27,531 nucleotides of DNA from CADCVW01 sp035644935. Its GTDB lineage: Bacteria; Pseudomonadota; Alphaproteobacteria; Sphingomonadales; Sphingomonadaceae. The notes under the pieces are model-generated. The model saw only the letters and a program-made list of their open reading frames with translations. It searched no databases and was not told the DNA's origin. The stretch covers positions 1 to 27,531 of the forward strand of contig DASQNO010000065.1 in the NCBI GenBank assembly GCA_035644935.1, read 5' to 3'. Positions within the stretch are counted from its first letter, which is position 1. Every line of letters starts with the position of its first letter. Shown piece by piece: positions 20,851 through 27,531 of the stretch. Made by a program: the position numbers and the translations under genes.

Positions 20851-22677
20851 CTAGAACTTGACCTTCACCCCCGCGAACCCGCCGTACACGTCTCCGCCCG
20901 GCTGCTCGATCGTCGCGGCGCCCTGCAGCTGTAGGGCGACGCGCGCGCCCAGGTCGAACGACGCGCCCGCCTCGATCTGCCCGTAGACGTCCTCACTGCG
21001 TTCGCCGACGCGGACCTTATTGACGATGGTAGGCGCGAACGTGCCGGCGAACCGCGTCAGGCGACCGTCGCCGTCGAACTGCCTGGCGAGCGTCGCGTTG
21101 AGGTAGGGCGCGATCGCCGATCCGCCCGCCTGCAGATCGGCTTTGACCTCGATCCCGGCCGCGCCGACCAGCGAGCTGCGCTTCTGCCGCTGCACGTTAA
21201 GCGTCAGCGCGGGATCGCCTTCCTCGGTGAAGCCGTCGAGCCGCGCACGCGTGTAGGCCAGCATCACCAGCGGCCCGGCCTTCAACGTGCCGCTCAGCGG
21301 AAAGCCGTAGCTCGCCTCCGCGCTGGCGGACAGGCTGGTGCCGTCCGTCGACGAGCGAAGCTGGTCGATCACCGCCTCCCGGCGGAAGCTGTAGTCATAC
21401 CGGCCGTATCCCAGCGTGCCGCTGAGCGACGCGCCGCCGGCCTCATACGCGCCGTAGACGCCGACGTGGAATGCATCCGCCTTGGACCGCGCATCGTGCC
21501 GGTCGAAGCTGGCGCGCGGGCGCGTGTAGGACACGGCCACGCCCGCCAATCCGCCTCCGGCATTGTACTCGACGCCGCCGGCCACGCCCGTGCTGTCGTA
21601 ATCATAGCCGAAGCTGGTCGCGCCCGGCCGTCCGTCATGTCGGTCGGTGACCGCGAGCAGATAGACGCCGAATGGGTGCTCGGGATCGCCCGCGCCGGTC
21701 AACTCGTTGCGTCCTTCCATCGTGCGGGCGAACTGCGATGCGCCCGACAGGCCGATGTCGGTTCCCGCTTCCAGAAAGCCCGGCGCTTCGATCTGCCGCT
21801 GGAAATATCCGGCGACGATGGCGAAGCCCGCCGACGTCAGGTGGACGCGGTCGACGTAGAACAGGAATTGCGACGCCACTTCCGGGTTCTGCACGCAGGC
21901 GGCGGTGCACGCGTCCGCGGTGGCCAGCCCGAACGCCGCCGGGTTGGCGCGGATCCTGTTGCCCACGATCGTCAGGTCCAGATAATGGACCAGCGCGCCA
22001 TTGGCGGCATAGCCCGCGAGCGGCGCCTGCATGCCGGCGTTGAAGGCGGTGCTGAACGCCGAACCTACGGCCGCGATCGGCGTGCCGCGCACTTCGGGAA
22101 GCTCGCCGACATTGCCCGCCAGGAACGCGATGTTGCGCGCGCCGGCGGCGACCAGCCGGTCTAGCCCGGTTTTCGCCTCGTTGACGCTGATCGCAGCGCG
22201 CGCAGCGGCGCCCGCGACGGTGCCGCCGTTGAACTGGTAGAAGCGGGCGTCGTTGCCGCCGATCGAGATCGCCAGCAGGTCGTCGGGCGCGAAGCGCGGC
22301 GTGGTGGTGGGGAAGGGCGCGCCGCCGCCGGCGAGGAAGCGGTCCACCTCGAACGGGAAGCCGGGAATGCCGGGGCCGTTGATATTGTCGAAGCCCGTGT
22401 TGCCGCGCCCGGTGAACGCGCCGCCGATCGCGAAATTGACCTGCTCCGCACCGAAGCTCTGGCTCAGCGTGTCGACGAAATTGGTGCCGCCCGAGAAACG
22501 TCCGGTCGGGTACACGGGCGGGTTCGGAACGCCCAGTATCCGGAACAGATTGTCGTCGTCGGCGAAGCTGTCCCCGAACGCGACGATGCGCTTGGGCGTC
22601 ACGGTCTGCGCCGCCGCCGTCGTTCCCATGGCCAGACAGGCGGCCGTGGCGAACCACTTCCCGATCGTCGCGCGCAT
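20851..22677 (-). CDS. GDSL-type esterase autotransporter (type Va secretion)
   Basis: This 608-residue outer-membrane protein has a signal peptide (residues 1-24, cleavage after ...TTAAAQ or nearby), a GDSL-family hydrolase passenger at about 28-300 and a C-terminal beta-barrel at about 325-608 ending in Phe (VKVKF). In the passenger the nucleophile is Ser37 in FGDSFADD, Asn142 lies in GGNDA, and Asp276/His279 lie in VDRVHLTSAG. The layout matches the EstA/EstP type of surface esterase, which hydrolyses short or medium acyl esters while still anchored. The ATG at 22677 has a GGGGGGAG ribosome-binding site. The gene stands alone, with repeats or gaps on both sides. Lipid or ester substrates cannot be named. 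Confidence 0.93.
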   Translation of the reverse strand: MRATIGKWFATAACLAMGTTAAAQTVTPKRIVAFGDSFADDDNLFRILGVPNPPVYPTGRFSGGTNFVDTLSQSFGAEQVNFAIGGAFTGRGNTGFDNINGPGIPGFPFEVDRFLAGGGAPFPTTTPRFAPDDLLAISIGGNDARFYQFNGGTVAGAAARAAISVNEAKTGLDRLVAAGARNIAFLAGNVGELPEVRGTPIAAVGSAFSTAFNAGMQAPLAGYAANGALVHYLDLTIVGNRIRANPAAFGLATADACTAACVQNPEVASQFLFYVDRVHLTSAGFAIVAGYFQRQIEAPGFLEAGTDIGLSGASQFARTMEGRNELTGAGDPEHPFGVYLLAVTDRHDGRPGATSFGYDYDSTGVAGGVEYNAGGGLAGVAVSYTRPRASFDRHDARSKADAFHVGVYGAYEAGGASLSGTLGYGRYDYSFRREAVIDQLRSSTDGTSLSASAEASYGFPLSGTLKAGPLVMLAYTRARLDGFTEEGDPALTLNVQRQKRSSLVGAAGIEVKADLQAGGSAIAPYLNATLARQFDGDGRLTRFAGTFAPTIVNKVRVGERSEDVYGQIEAGASFDLGARVALQLQGAATIEQPGGDVYGGFAGVKVKF

Positions 22678-22759
22678 CCCCCGGCTCCCCCCTTTTTATG
22701 TGGGTTGTATCGTGCAGCGGCGGGAGGGTGGCGACAAGTGCGCCGCTGCAACACCAATG

Positions 22760-23152
22760 TCACATTCGCTTGAGGGTCCCGCTCCACCACAGCGCCGCGC
22801 CGAGCGCCATGGCCAGCCACAGAGCCACCACGATCACCGCCGTCGCCCGGCTGCGCGGGCGCGTCGCAAAGCGTTCCGCCGCGCGGCGGAAGTCGCGCAT
22901 CAGCGGCGGCGGGATCAGGCGCACGGACCAGGCGATACCCAGCGGCACCAGCACCAGATCGTCGAGATAGCCCAGGACCGGAACGAAGTCGGGGATCAGG
23001 TCGATCGGGCTGAGCGCATAGGCGGCCACCGTCGCCGCGACGATCTTGGCAACGGTGGGCGTCAGCGGGCTGCGCGCGGCGATCCACAGCGCAAGGACAT
23101 CCATCTTCAATTGGCGCGCCCAGGCTTTCAGTCTTTGAACAGCCGCGCGCAT
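22760..23152 (-). CDS. YkvA/DUF1232-family membrane protein
   Basis: This protein of about 130 residues carries the DUF1232 signature YALSPIDLIPDFVPVLGYLDDLVLVPLGI at roughly residues 45-73; the conserved core is SPIDLIPDF. A C-terminal hydrophobic helix follows (about 103-125, VIVVALWLAMALGAALWW). The function of the family is not known. I use the ATG at 23152. Two GTG codons at 23170-23165 would add six residues, and neither option has a strong ribosome-binding site. It is co-directional with the neighbours but spaced from them. Confidence 0.85.
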   Translation of the reverse strand: MRAAVQRLKAWARQLKMDVLALWIAARSPLTPTVAKIVAATVAAYALSPIDLIPDFVPVLGYLDDLVLVPLGIAWSVRLIPPPLMRDFRRAAERFATRPRSRATAVIVVALWLAMALGAALWWSGTLKRM

Positions 23153-23203
23153 GCGGCCCCGTGCCACCACGGCGGGACGCGGCGCAATCCCGCGCCGATC
23201 GCC

Positions 23204-23461
23204 TTAGGCCCGCGTCTGTTCCCGCCGGTCGGACACTCGCCGGCGCTCGCCCTTGTGCGGCCGCGTCACCTCCAGCAGCTTGGCACCCGCCATGAACACC
23301 GCCGCCAGGCAGGCCGTGTACAACAGCTTGCCGCCCGTGCCCGGATACTGGTCCAGATAGATCGACCCGCGCATCACCGCGCCAAGCGCCAGCGCGTAGA
23401 TGATGGCGCATGCCTCGAGGCGGGTCTTGATCACGAACAGCCGGGCGATGCGTCTCAACAT
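23204..23461 (-). CDS. Small two-helix membrane protein of unknown function
   Basis: I do not recognise a function. The 85-residue product has two hydrophobic segments (about residues 15-31, EACAIIYALALGAVMRG, and about 44-60, LYTACLAAVFMAGAKLL) and a basic, Arg/Glu-rich C-terminal tail. The start is ATG at 23461 with an AAAGG site just upstream; a TTG at 23479 would add six residues. It precedes the DUF1232 gene by 51 bases from that gene's chosen start. Codon usage looks like that of its neighbours. Confidence 0.75.
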   Translation of the reverse strand: MLRRIARLFVIKTRLEACAIIYALALGAVMRGSIYLDQYPGTGGKLLYTACLAAVFMAGAKLLEVTRPHKGERRRVSDRREQTRA

Positions 23462-23551
23462 CGCCGCCTTTCGCCACAACGCCGCCCGGCTTCCCAGCGC
23501 GATGTTGGACCTGATCCTAAGTGGAACAGCCCGCCCGCGGACCTTGCCGGA

Positions 23552-24853
23552 TCAGCGCGGTTCGGCCGCCAGCCGGCTCATCAGGATCGCCGCGCGCTTG
23601 GCCTGCCGGTCTATGCTGGGCAGGTCCACCGTCTCGGCGGGCGAATGGTCGCCTTCGCTCGCCGGACCCAGGCCGATCAGCCCGTCGACGTCGGCGGCGA
23701 CGAACGCGATGTCGCCAGCGCCGCGGCGCAAGGGATCGAGCTCGCCCATCTGCAGCAGCCCCAGGTCGGTGTTGACGGCGTTCAGCCGGGCGAGTAGCGC
23801 GCGGTTGCCGGCCGTCGGCGGCATTGCCGGGTACCCTGTGTCGCTGAAGGTCAGCTTGGCGCTCGCGCCCGCCAGCGGCCGCGCCACGATCGTCTGCATG
23901 CGCTTCTGGACGCGCGCCAGCTGCTCGGCCGAAAGCGTGCGCATGTCGCCGCGCGCGATCGCGACCGCGGGGATGATGTTGGTCTTGCCGGTCGCCGACG
24001 CGCGAATGCCGTCCGCATCGGTCTCGGCCGTCGCGCCGCCCGCGATCAGCCCGACGTTGAAGGTCAGGTTGGGCTCGGGCAACTCCGACCGGAACGCCGC
24101 GATGATCCGCGCCATCTCATAGATCGCGCCGTTGCCCGCGCCTTCGGAAAAGATGCCGCTCGAATGCCCCGTCTTGCCCGTCGTGCCGAGCTCCCAATTG
24201 GTCGAGGACCGCCGGGCGATCGACCCCATGTCGCGCCCGTCCTGCTGCGCCAGGCCTTCGTAATCGAGCGCCACGTCCGCGCGCTTGCCGGCCGCGATCA
24301 GGTCCCGGCGCGATGCGGAAAGCGGCGCGCCGACCCGCTCCTCATCGCCGGTCAGCACGATTTCGATGGACGCGTTCTTGAGCGTCCCCGCCGCCTGCAT
24401 CGCGCGAAGCGCCGCGACCATGACCACCATGCCGCCCTTGTCGTCCGCGACGCCGGGCCCGGATGCCTTGTCGCCCCTGAGCGTGAACTTCTGAAACGGG
24501 CTGTCCTTCTCGAACACCGTATCGAGATGCCCAATCAGCAGCAGGCGCTTGCCGTTGCGGTTGCCCGGGTGTGTGGCGACGATGTGTCCCGCGCGCTTGC
24601 TCTCCGGCATCGGCAGCCAGCGGACGCGAAAGCCCAGCGGCTCCAGTTCTGCGCGCATCATGCGTCCCACGGTGGCGACCCCCAGCAGGTTCAGCGTGCC
24701 GCTGTTCTGGTTGACCAGTTTTTCGAGCAGCGCCAGCGACCGCGCCCGGTCCGCCTCCACCGCCTGCACCATCCGCTGTTCGGGCGCGGAGAGCTTGGCC
24801 TGCGCGGGCGCGCCCGCGACGAGGACGGCAAAAGCGAGCGCTGCAAGCTTCAT
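23552..24853 (-). CDS. Secreted M20-family metallopeptidase (carboxypeptidase G2-like)
   Basis: This 433-residue dizinc exopeptidase is predicted to be periplasmic. Residues 1-19 are a signal peptide (AGAPAQA). Metal ligands and catalytic residues follow the family pattern: His109 in LLLIGHLDTVF, the bridging Asp137 in GPGVADDKGGM, Glu171 and Glu172 in TGDEERVG, Asp197 in ALDYEG, and a late His in GDHSPAETVDL. The dimerisation domain (GHSSGIFSEGAGNGAIYE) lies at about 215-330. The best matches in memory are glutamate carboxypeptidase / CPG2-type enzymes. The substrate is not known. The ATG at 24853 has a strong AAGGAGA site (24858-24864). It follows the App1-like gene by 24 bases and may belong to that operon. 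Confidence 0.93.
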   Translation of the reverse strand: MKLAALAFAVLVAGAPAQAKLSAPEQRMVQAVEADRARSLALLEKLVNQNSGTLNLLGVATVGRMMRAELEPLGFRVRWLPMPESKRAGHIVATHPGNRNGKRLLLIGHLDTVFEKDSPFQKFTLRGDKASGPGVADDKGGMVVMVAALRAMQAAGTLKNASIEIVLTGDEERVGAPLSASRRDLIAAGKRADVALDYEGLAQQDGRDMGSIARRSSTNWELGTTGKTGHSSGIFSEGAGNGAIYEMARIIAAFRSELPEPNLTFNVGLIAGGATAETDADGIRASATGKTNIIPAVAIARGDMRTLSAEQLARVQKRMQTIVARPLAGASAKLTFSDTGYPAMPPTAGNRALLARLNAVNTDLGLLQMGELDPLRRGAGDIAFVAADVDGLIGLGPASEGDHSPAETVDLPSIDRQAKRAAILMSRLAAEPR

Positions 24854-24857
24854 GATT

Positions 24858-24864
24858 TCTCCTT
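24858..24864 (-). promoter_or_regulatory. Strong ribosome-binding site of the M20 peptidase gene
   Basis: AAGGAGA on the minus strand, 4 bases before the ATG at 24853, is the best Shine-Dalgarno match in the window and fixes this start. Confidence 0.85.
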
Positions 24865-24877
24865 GATCTGGATCAGC

Positions 24878-25990
24878 TTAGCGGGGCCCCTCCGGCTCCG
24901 CCACTGCCTTTGCGGCCTCTCTCGGACGATCAAGCTCCAGCGCGGTGAACACCGCCACCGCGTCGTCGAACCCGCCGCCGCAAAAGGTCGGCACGCCCGC
25001 CGCTTCGATGCCGCGCAGCAGTTCGGCCTTTTCCCCCTGGCGGCACGTTCCCGTCACGTCGCGAATGAACACGGCGGCGACGCGGGCGCCGAACTCCGCC
25101 ACGATCGCCGCGTAGATGTGCACGTCGCGCTCGCCGTTGTCGCCCACCAGCAGGAACCGAAATTCGGGGTAGAAGCCCAGGATCTCGCGGATCGCCGCCA
25201 GCTTGAGCGCATCGTGGCTCGCCATCAGCAGCGTGTCCCGGTCGATCCCCCAATCCTTGAGGAACATCGCCCCGTGCGGAATGGCGTTCATCTCCATGAA
25301 CTCGGCGAGGAACCCGTACAGGTTCCACGGGGACGACGAGACGTAGAAGAATGGCCGCGCCGGCGCCGCGTGGTCGCGGGCGATGGCGCGGTACAGCGCC
25401 GCCGCGCCCGGCACGGCCAGCCGCTCAGACGGCGCGTGCAGCAGGATGCGCCGCCAATTGGCGCGAAGATCGGTCGCACCCGTCTCGATCACCGTGTCGT
25501 CGATGTCGGAGATCACGCCCCAATGCCCGTCCGCTCCCGGCGCCAGCACCGGCGCGGGTACGACCGCCGCCTGCGCCTGCCGGCCCGGAGCGCTCAACCG
25601 CACGCTGTCCCACTGCGTACGGTCAGGCAGTCCGGTTTCCGCAAGCTGCAGGTCGAAGACGAAATAGCCCTCGGGATCGCTGACCGCCTCCGCCTCAAGG
25701 CCGTAGCCCTCCAGCCGCACGGCGACGCCCGCAAGCTCGGCACTGTCGTAGATGTCGATCACCGCCGCCAGTCGGTCGATCAGCCCCGGTCGCCGCGGCG
25801 ACTCGCCTTCATTCCGCAGCACGCGTCCGCGCAGCCGCACCCGCTCCGCATTCCGGTATCCCGCGAACGGCACGATACGCACCCGCTCGCCATGGCCCTC
25901 ACCCAGCGCCAGCAGATCCCCGACCCGGTCCGCCCCCGCTTCCAGATGCGCTACGGCGGCGTGGAAGAAGCGGCGCAGCGGGCCCTTCAT
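24878..25990 (-). CDS. App1-like phosphatase (DUF2183 family)
   Basis: This 370-residue protein has the App1 catalytic domain known from yeast phosphatidate phosphatase. The HAD-like DxDxT motif is SDIDDTV, with Asp162, Asp164 and Thr166. FFYVSSSPWNLY, then LKDWG, and then FLLVGDNGERD complete the phosphatase motifs in order. The N-terminal 150 residues form a beta-rich domain (RVRLRGRVL; YFVFDLQL). No signal peptide is obvious. Bacterial members are thought to dephosphorylate phosphatidate-like lipids, but this is not established for this group. The ATG at 25990 lies 6 bases after the tlpA-like stop, so it is the third gene of hslU-tlpA-app1. Confidence 0.9.
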   Translation of the reverse strand: MKGPLRRFFHAAVAHLEAGADRVGDLLALGEGHGERVRIVPFAGYRNAERVRLRGRVLRNEGESPRRPGLIDRLAAVIDIYDSAELAGVAVRLEGYGLEAEAVSDPEGYFVFDLQLAETGLPDRTQWDSVRLSAPGRQAQAAVVPAPVLAPGADGHWGVISDIDDTVIETGATDLRANWRRILLHAPSERLAVPGAAALYRAIARDHAAPARPFFYVSSSPWNLYGFLAEFMEMNAIPHGAMFLKDWGIDRDTLLMASHDALKLAAIREILGFYPEFRFLLVGDNGERDVHIYAAIVAEFGARVAAVFIRDVTGTCRQGEKAELLRGIEAAGVPTFCGGGFDDAVAVFTALELDRPREAAKAVAEPEGPR

Positions 25991-25996
25991 CGACTT

Positions 25997-26497
25997 CTAA
26001 AGCGCTTTCTCCGCAAGCAGCGGCATGATCAACGCGTCGAACTCGTCCTCTGCGAACGCGCCCACCTTGATATGACGCAGCACCCCGCGACGATCAATGA
26101 CGTAGCTCGTCGGTACCGATTTCGTCCGCTCGTACGCACTCCCCTTGAAGCGCAGGGCAAGCGGATAGGCAAGCGCGACGTCCACTTTCTTGAGCATGAA
26201 TGCCGGGGCCGAGTCCTCGGTGGTGACTCCGATCATCGAAAAGCCCGAAGCATGGTGACGACGGTAGAAACGATCCATCATCGGCATCTCGGCCTTGCAC
26301 GGCGCACACCAGGTCGCCCAATAATTGAGCACCACGACCCGTCCTTTAAGCCCACCAAGCGTGAAGTCCTGCTTGTCGAACGTTCGCCCGGAGAAGGCGG
26401 GGGCGGGCTGATTCACCCCAAGCTTGTCCTTGGGCGCCGAGGAGGCGGCCGCCGCCGCCAGCACCAAGGCCGCGGCGAAGAGCAGCCTAAAGAACAT
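25997..26497 (-). CDS. TlpA-like periplasmic thioredoxin-fold protein
   Basis: This 166-residue protein has an N-terminal hydrophobic signal (residues 1-21, AAALVLAAAAASSA) and a TlpA/ResA-type thioredoxin fold. The redox motif is WCAPC, with Cys64 and Cys67, in VVVLNYWATWCAPCKAEMP. The cis-Pro loop is VPTSYVID. It probably reduces disulfides in the periplasm, for example in cytochrome c maturation or a similar client pathway. The start ATG at 26497 overlaps the hslU 3' end by 11 bases. A longer frame to 26605 would lie in hslU and give a basic leader before the signal, so I reject it. It is followed by the App1-like gene after 6 bases. Confidence 0.92.
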   Translation of the reverse strand: MFFRLLFAAALVLAAAAASSAPKDKLGVNQPAPAFSGRTFDKQDFTLGGLKGRVVVLNYWATWCAPCKAEMPMMDRFYRRHHASGFSMIGVTTEDSAPAFMLKKVDVALAYPLALRFKGSAYERTKSVPTSYVIDRRGVLRHIKVGAFAEDEFDALIMPLLAEKAL

Positions 26498-27531
26498 ACT
26501 TGCTGAGATCCGTGTTGCGCGCCACTTCCGCAAGCTGCCGTTCGACATAGGCGCTGTCAACGACGACGCTGTCCCCGCGACGCTCTTCGGCCTCGAAGCT
26601 AACATCCTCCAGCAGCTTCTCCATCACCGTCTGCAGCCGCCGCGCGCCGATATTCTCGATCTGCCCGTTCACTTCCGCCGCGATCCTCGCCAGCGCGCGG
26701 ATGCCTCCGGGCGTGAACGCCACCTCGACGCCTTCGGTGGCGAGCAGGCCGCGATATTGTTCGGTGAGGCTGGCGCGCGTGTCGGACAGGATCCGCACGA
26801 AGTCTTCCTCGGTCAGCGCCTTCAACTCCACCCGGATCGGCAGGCGGCCCTGCAATTCCGGCAGGAGGTCGGACGGCTTGGACGTGTGAAACGCGCCCGA
26901 TGCGATGAACAGAATGTGGTCCGTCTTCATCGGCCCGTACTTGGTCGCCACCGTCGTGCCTTCGATCAGCGGCAAGAGGTCGCGCTGCACGCCTTCGCGG
27001 CTGACCGAACCGCCGCGCTGGTCGCTGTTGGCGATCTTGTCGATCTCGTCGAGGAAGACGATGCCGTTGGCCTCCGCGTCGGCCAGCGCGACCCGGTTGA
27101 CGTCGTCCGCGTCCAGCCGGCGGTCCGCCTCCTCGTCGACGAGCCGCGTCCAAGCCTCGGGCACCTTGAGCTTGCGGCGTTTCGTCTTGGCGCCGCCCAA
27201 TTTGCCCATCATCTCGGACAGGTTGATCATGCCGACCTGCCCGCCCATCCCGGGAATCTCAAAAGGCGCTGCGCCGCTGTCGGCGACCTCGATCTCGATC
27301 TCCGCTTCGTTCAGATGCCCGTCGGCAAATCGCTGCCGGAACGAGGCGCGCGTCGCCTCGCTCGCCCCCTTGCCGGTCAGCGCGTCGAGTAACCGCTCCA
27401 TCGCCGCGTCCTCCGCCGCCGTCTTGACCGCTTCGCGCCGCCGCTCGCGCTCCAGCCGCACGGCTTCCTCCACCAGGTCGCGGGCGATCTGCTCGACGTC
27501 GCGGCCGACATAGCCGACTTCGGTGAACTTG
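26487..27531 (-). CDS. hslU: ATP-dependent protease ATPase subunit HslU, 5'-truncated by window edge
   Basis: HslU is the AAA+ unfoldase of the HslUV protease. The visible 348 codons begin at KFTEVGYVGRDVEQIARDLV, just after the Walker A segment, so roughly 80 N-terminal residues are outside the window. The rest is complete. An I-domain runs to about visible residue 140 (GQVGMINLSEMMGKL), followed by Walker B GIVFLDEIDKI, the sensor region TDHILFIASGAFH, the arginine finger LPELQGRLPIRVE, and the sensor 2 motif IGARRLQTVMEKLLEDVSFEA. The C-terminal tail YVL is of the kind that inserts into HslV. hslV is expected upstream, beyond the right edge. The 3' end overlaps the tlpA-like gene. Confidence 0.97.
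   Translation of the reverse strand, partial: KFTEVGYVGRDVEQIARDLVEEAVRLERERRREAVKTAAEDAAMERLLDALTGKGASEATRASFRQRFADGHLNEAEIEIEVADSGAAPFEIPGMGGQVGMINLSEMMGKLGGAKTKRRKLKVPEAWTRLVDEEADRRLDADDVNRVALADAEANGIVFLDEIDKIANSDQRGGSVSREGVQRDLLPLIEGTTVATKYGPMKTDHILFIASGAFHTSKPSDLLPELQGRLPIRVELKALTEEDFVRILSDTRASLTEQYRGLLATEGVEVAFTPGGIRALARIAAEVNGQIENIGARRLQTVMEKLLEDVSFEAEERRGDSVVVDSAYVERQLAEVARNTDLSKYVL

Noticed and set aside
24164..26506. Plus-strand frame of 780 codons, the longest in the window
   Set aside because: It runs antisense to the M20, App1-like and TlpA-like genes, which have clear catalytic motifs. Its own translation has no domain.

Overview
The window reads as chromosomal DNA of a sphingomonad (Alphaproteobacteria, Sphingomonadales). 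It is GC-rich. The order tsaB-rimI-mucR-fur-plsC-miaB-phoH-ybeY-corC, followed at a distance by lnt-metK-trmB and rimP-nusA, is the housekeeping backbone expected of that order. MucR, Fur, NusA and the NifU-like protein also look alphaproteobacterial. This assignment rests on gene content, order and remembered family sequences, not on a search. Most genes lie on the minus strand. Only four are on the plus strand, and all four sit in the accessory stretches. Many starts are TTG or GTG, and adjacent genes often overlap by 4 bases.

Layout. (1) 1-1594: 3'-truncated nusA and rimP. (2) 1712-6934: accessory block between rimP and trmB. It holds a type III polyketide synthase, an isoprenylcysteine-methyltransferase-like membrane enzyme and a coupled lipoprotein on the minus strand. 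Divergently, on the plus strand, it holds a PQQ-type sugar dehydrogenase lipoprotein, an iron-type alcohol dehydrogenase and a hotdog thioesterase. (3) 6915-11000: GNAT, trmB, metK and lnt on the minus strand. (4) 11001-13337: second accessory block, with a VOC protein (+) and a sorbosone-dehydrogenase-like lipoprotein (-) set among palindromic repeats. (5) 13338-20716: dense core run for RNA maturation (corC, ybeY, phoH, miaB), phospholipid acylation (plsC), regulation (fur, mucR), t6A biosynthesis and N-acetylation (tsaB, rimI) and Fe-S assembly (NifU-like). (6) 20851-24853: GDSL autotransporter esterase, two small membrane or soluble unknowns and an M20 peptidase. (7) 24878-27531: hslU (5'-truncated), a TlpA-like thioredoxin and an App1-like phosphatase in one tight operon.

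The most interesting material is not a new enzyme system. (a) The type III PKS / ICMT-like / lipoprotein operon has a perfect 25-bp inverted repeat between its first two genes. (b) A family of GC-rich palindromic elements has a constant frame and variable stems that stay self-complementary. One composite supplies the stop codons of two convergent genes. A related element is translated as the N-terminus of TrmB. (c) The MucR homologue has lost both cysteine positions of its zinc finger and three residues of the finger loop. (d) An AT-rich 22-bp palindrome lies directly before metK. I found no rRNA, tRNA, CRISPR array, transposase or phage gene.
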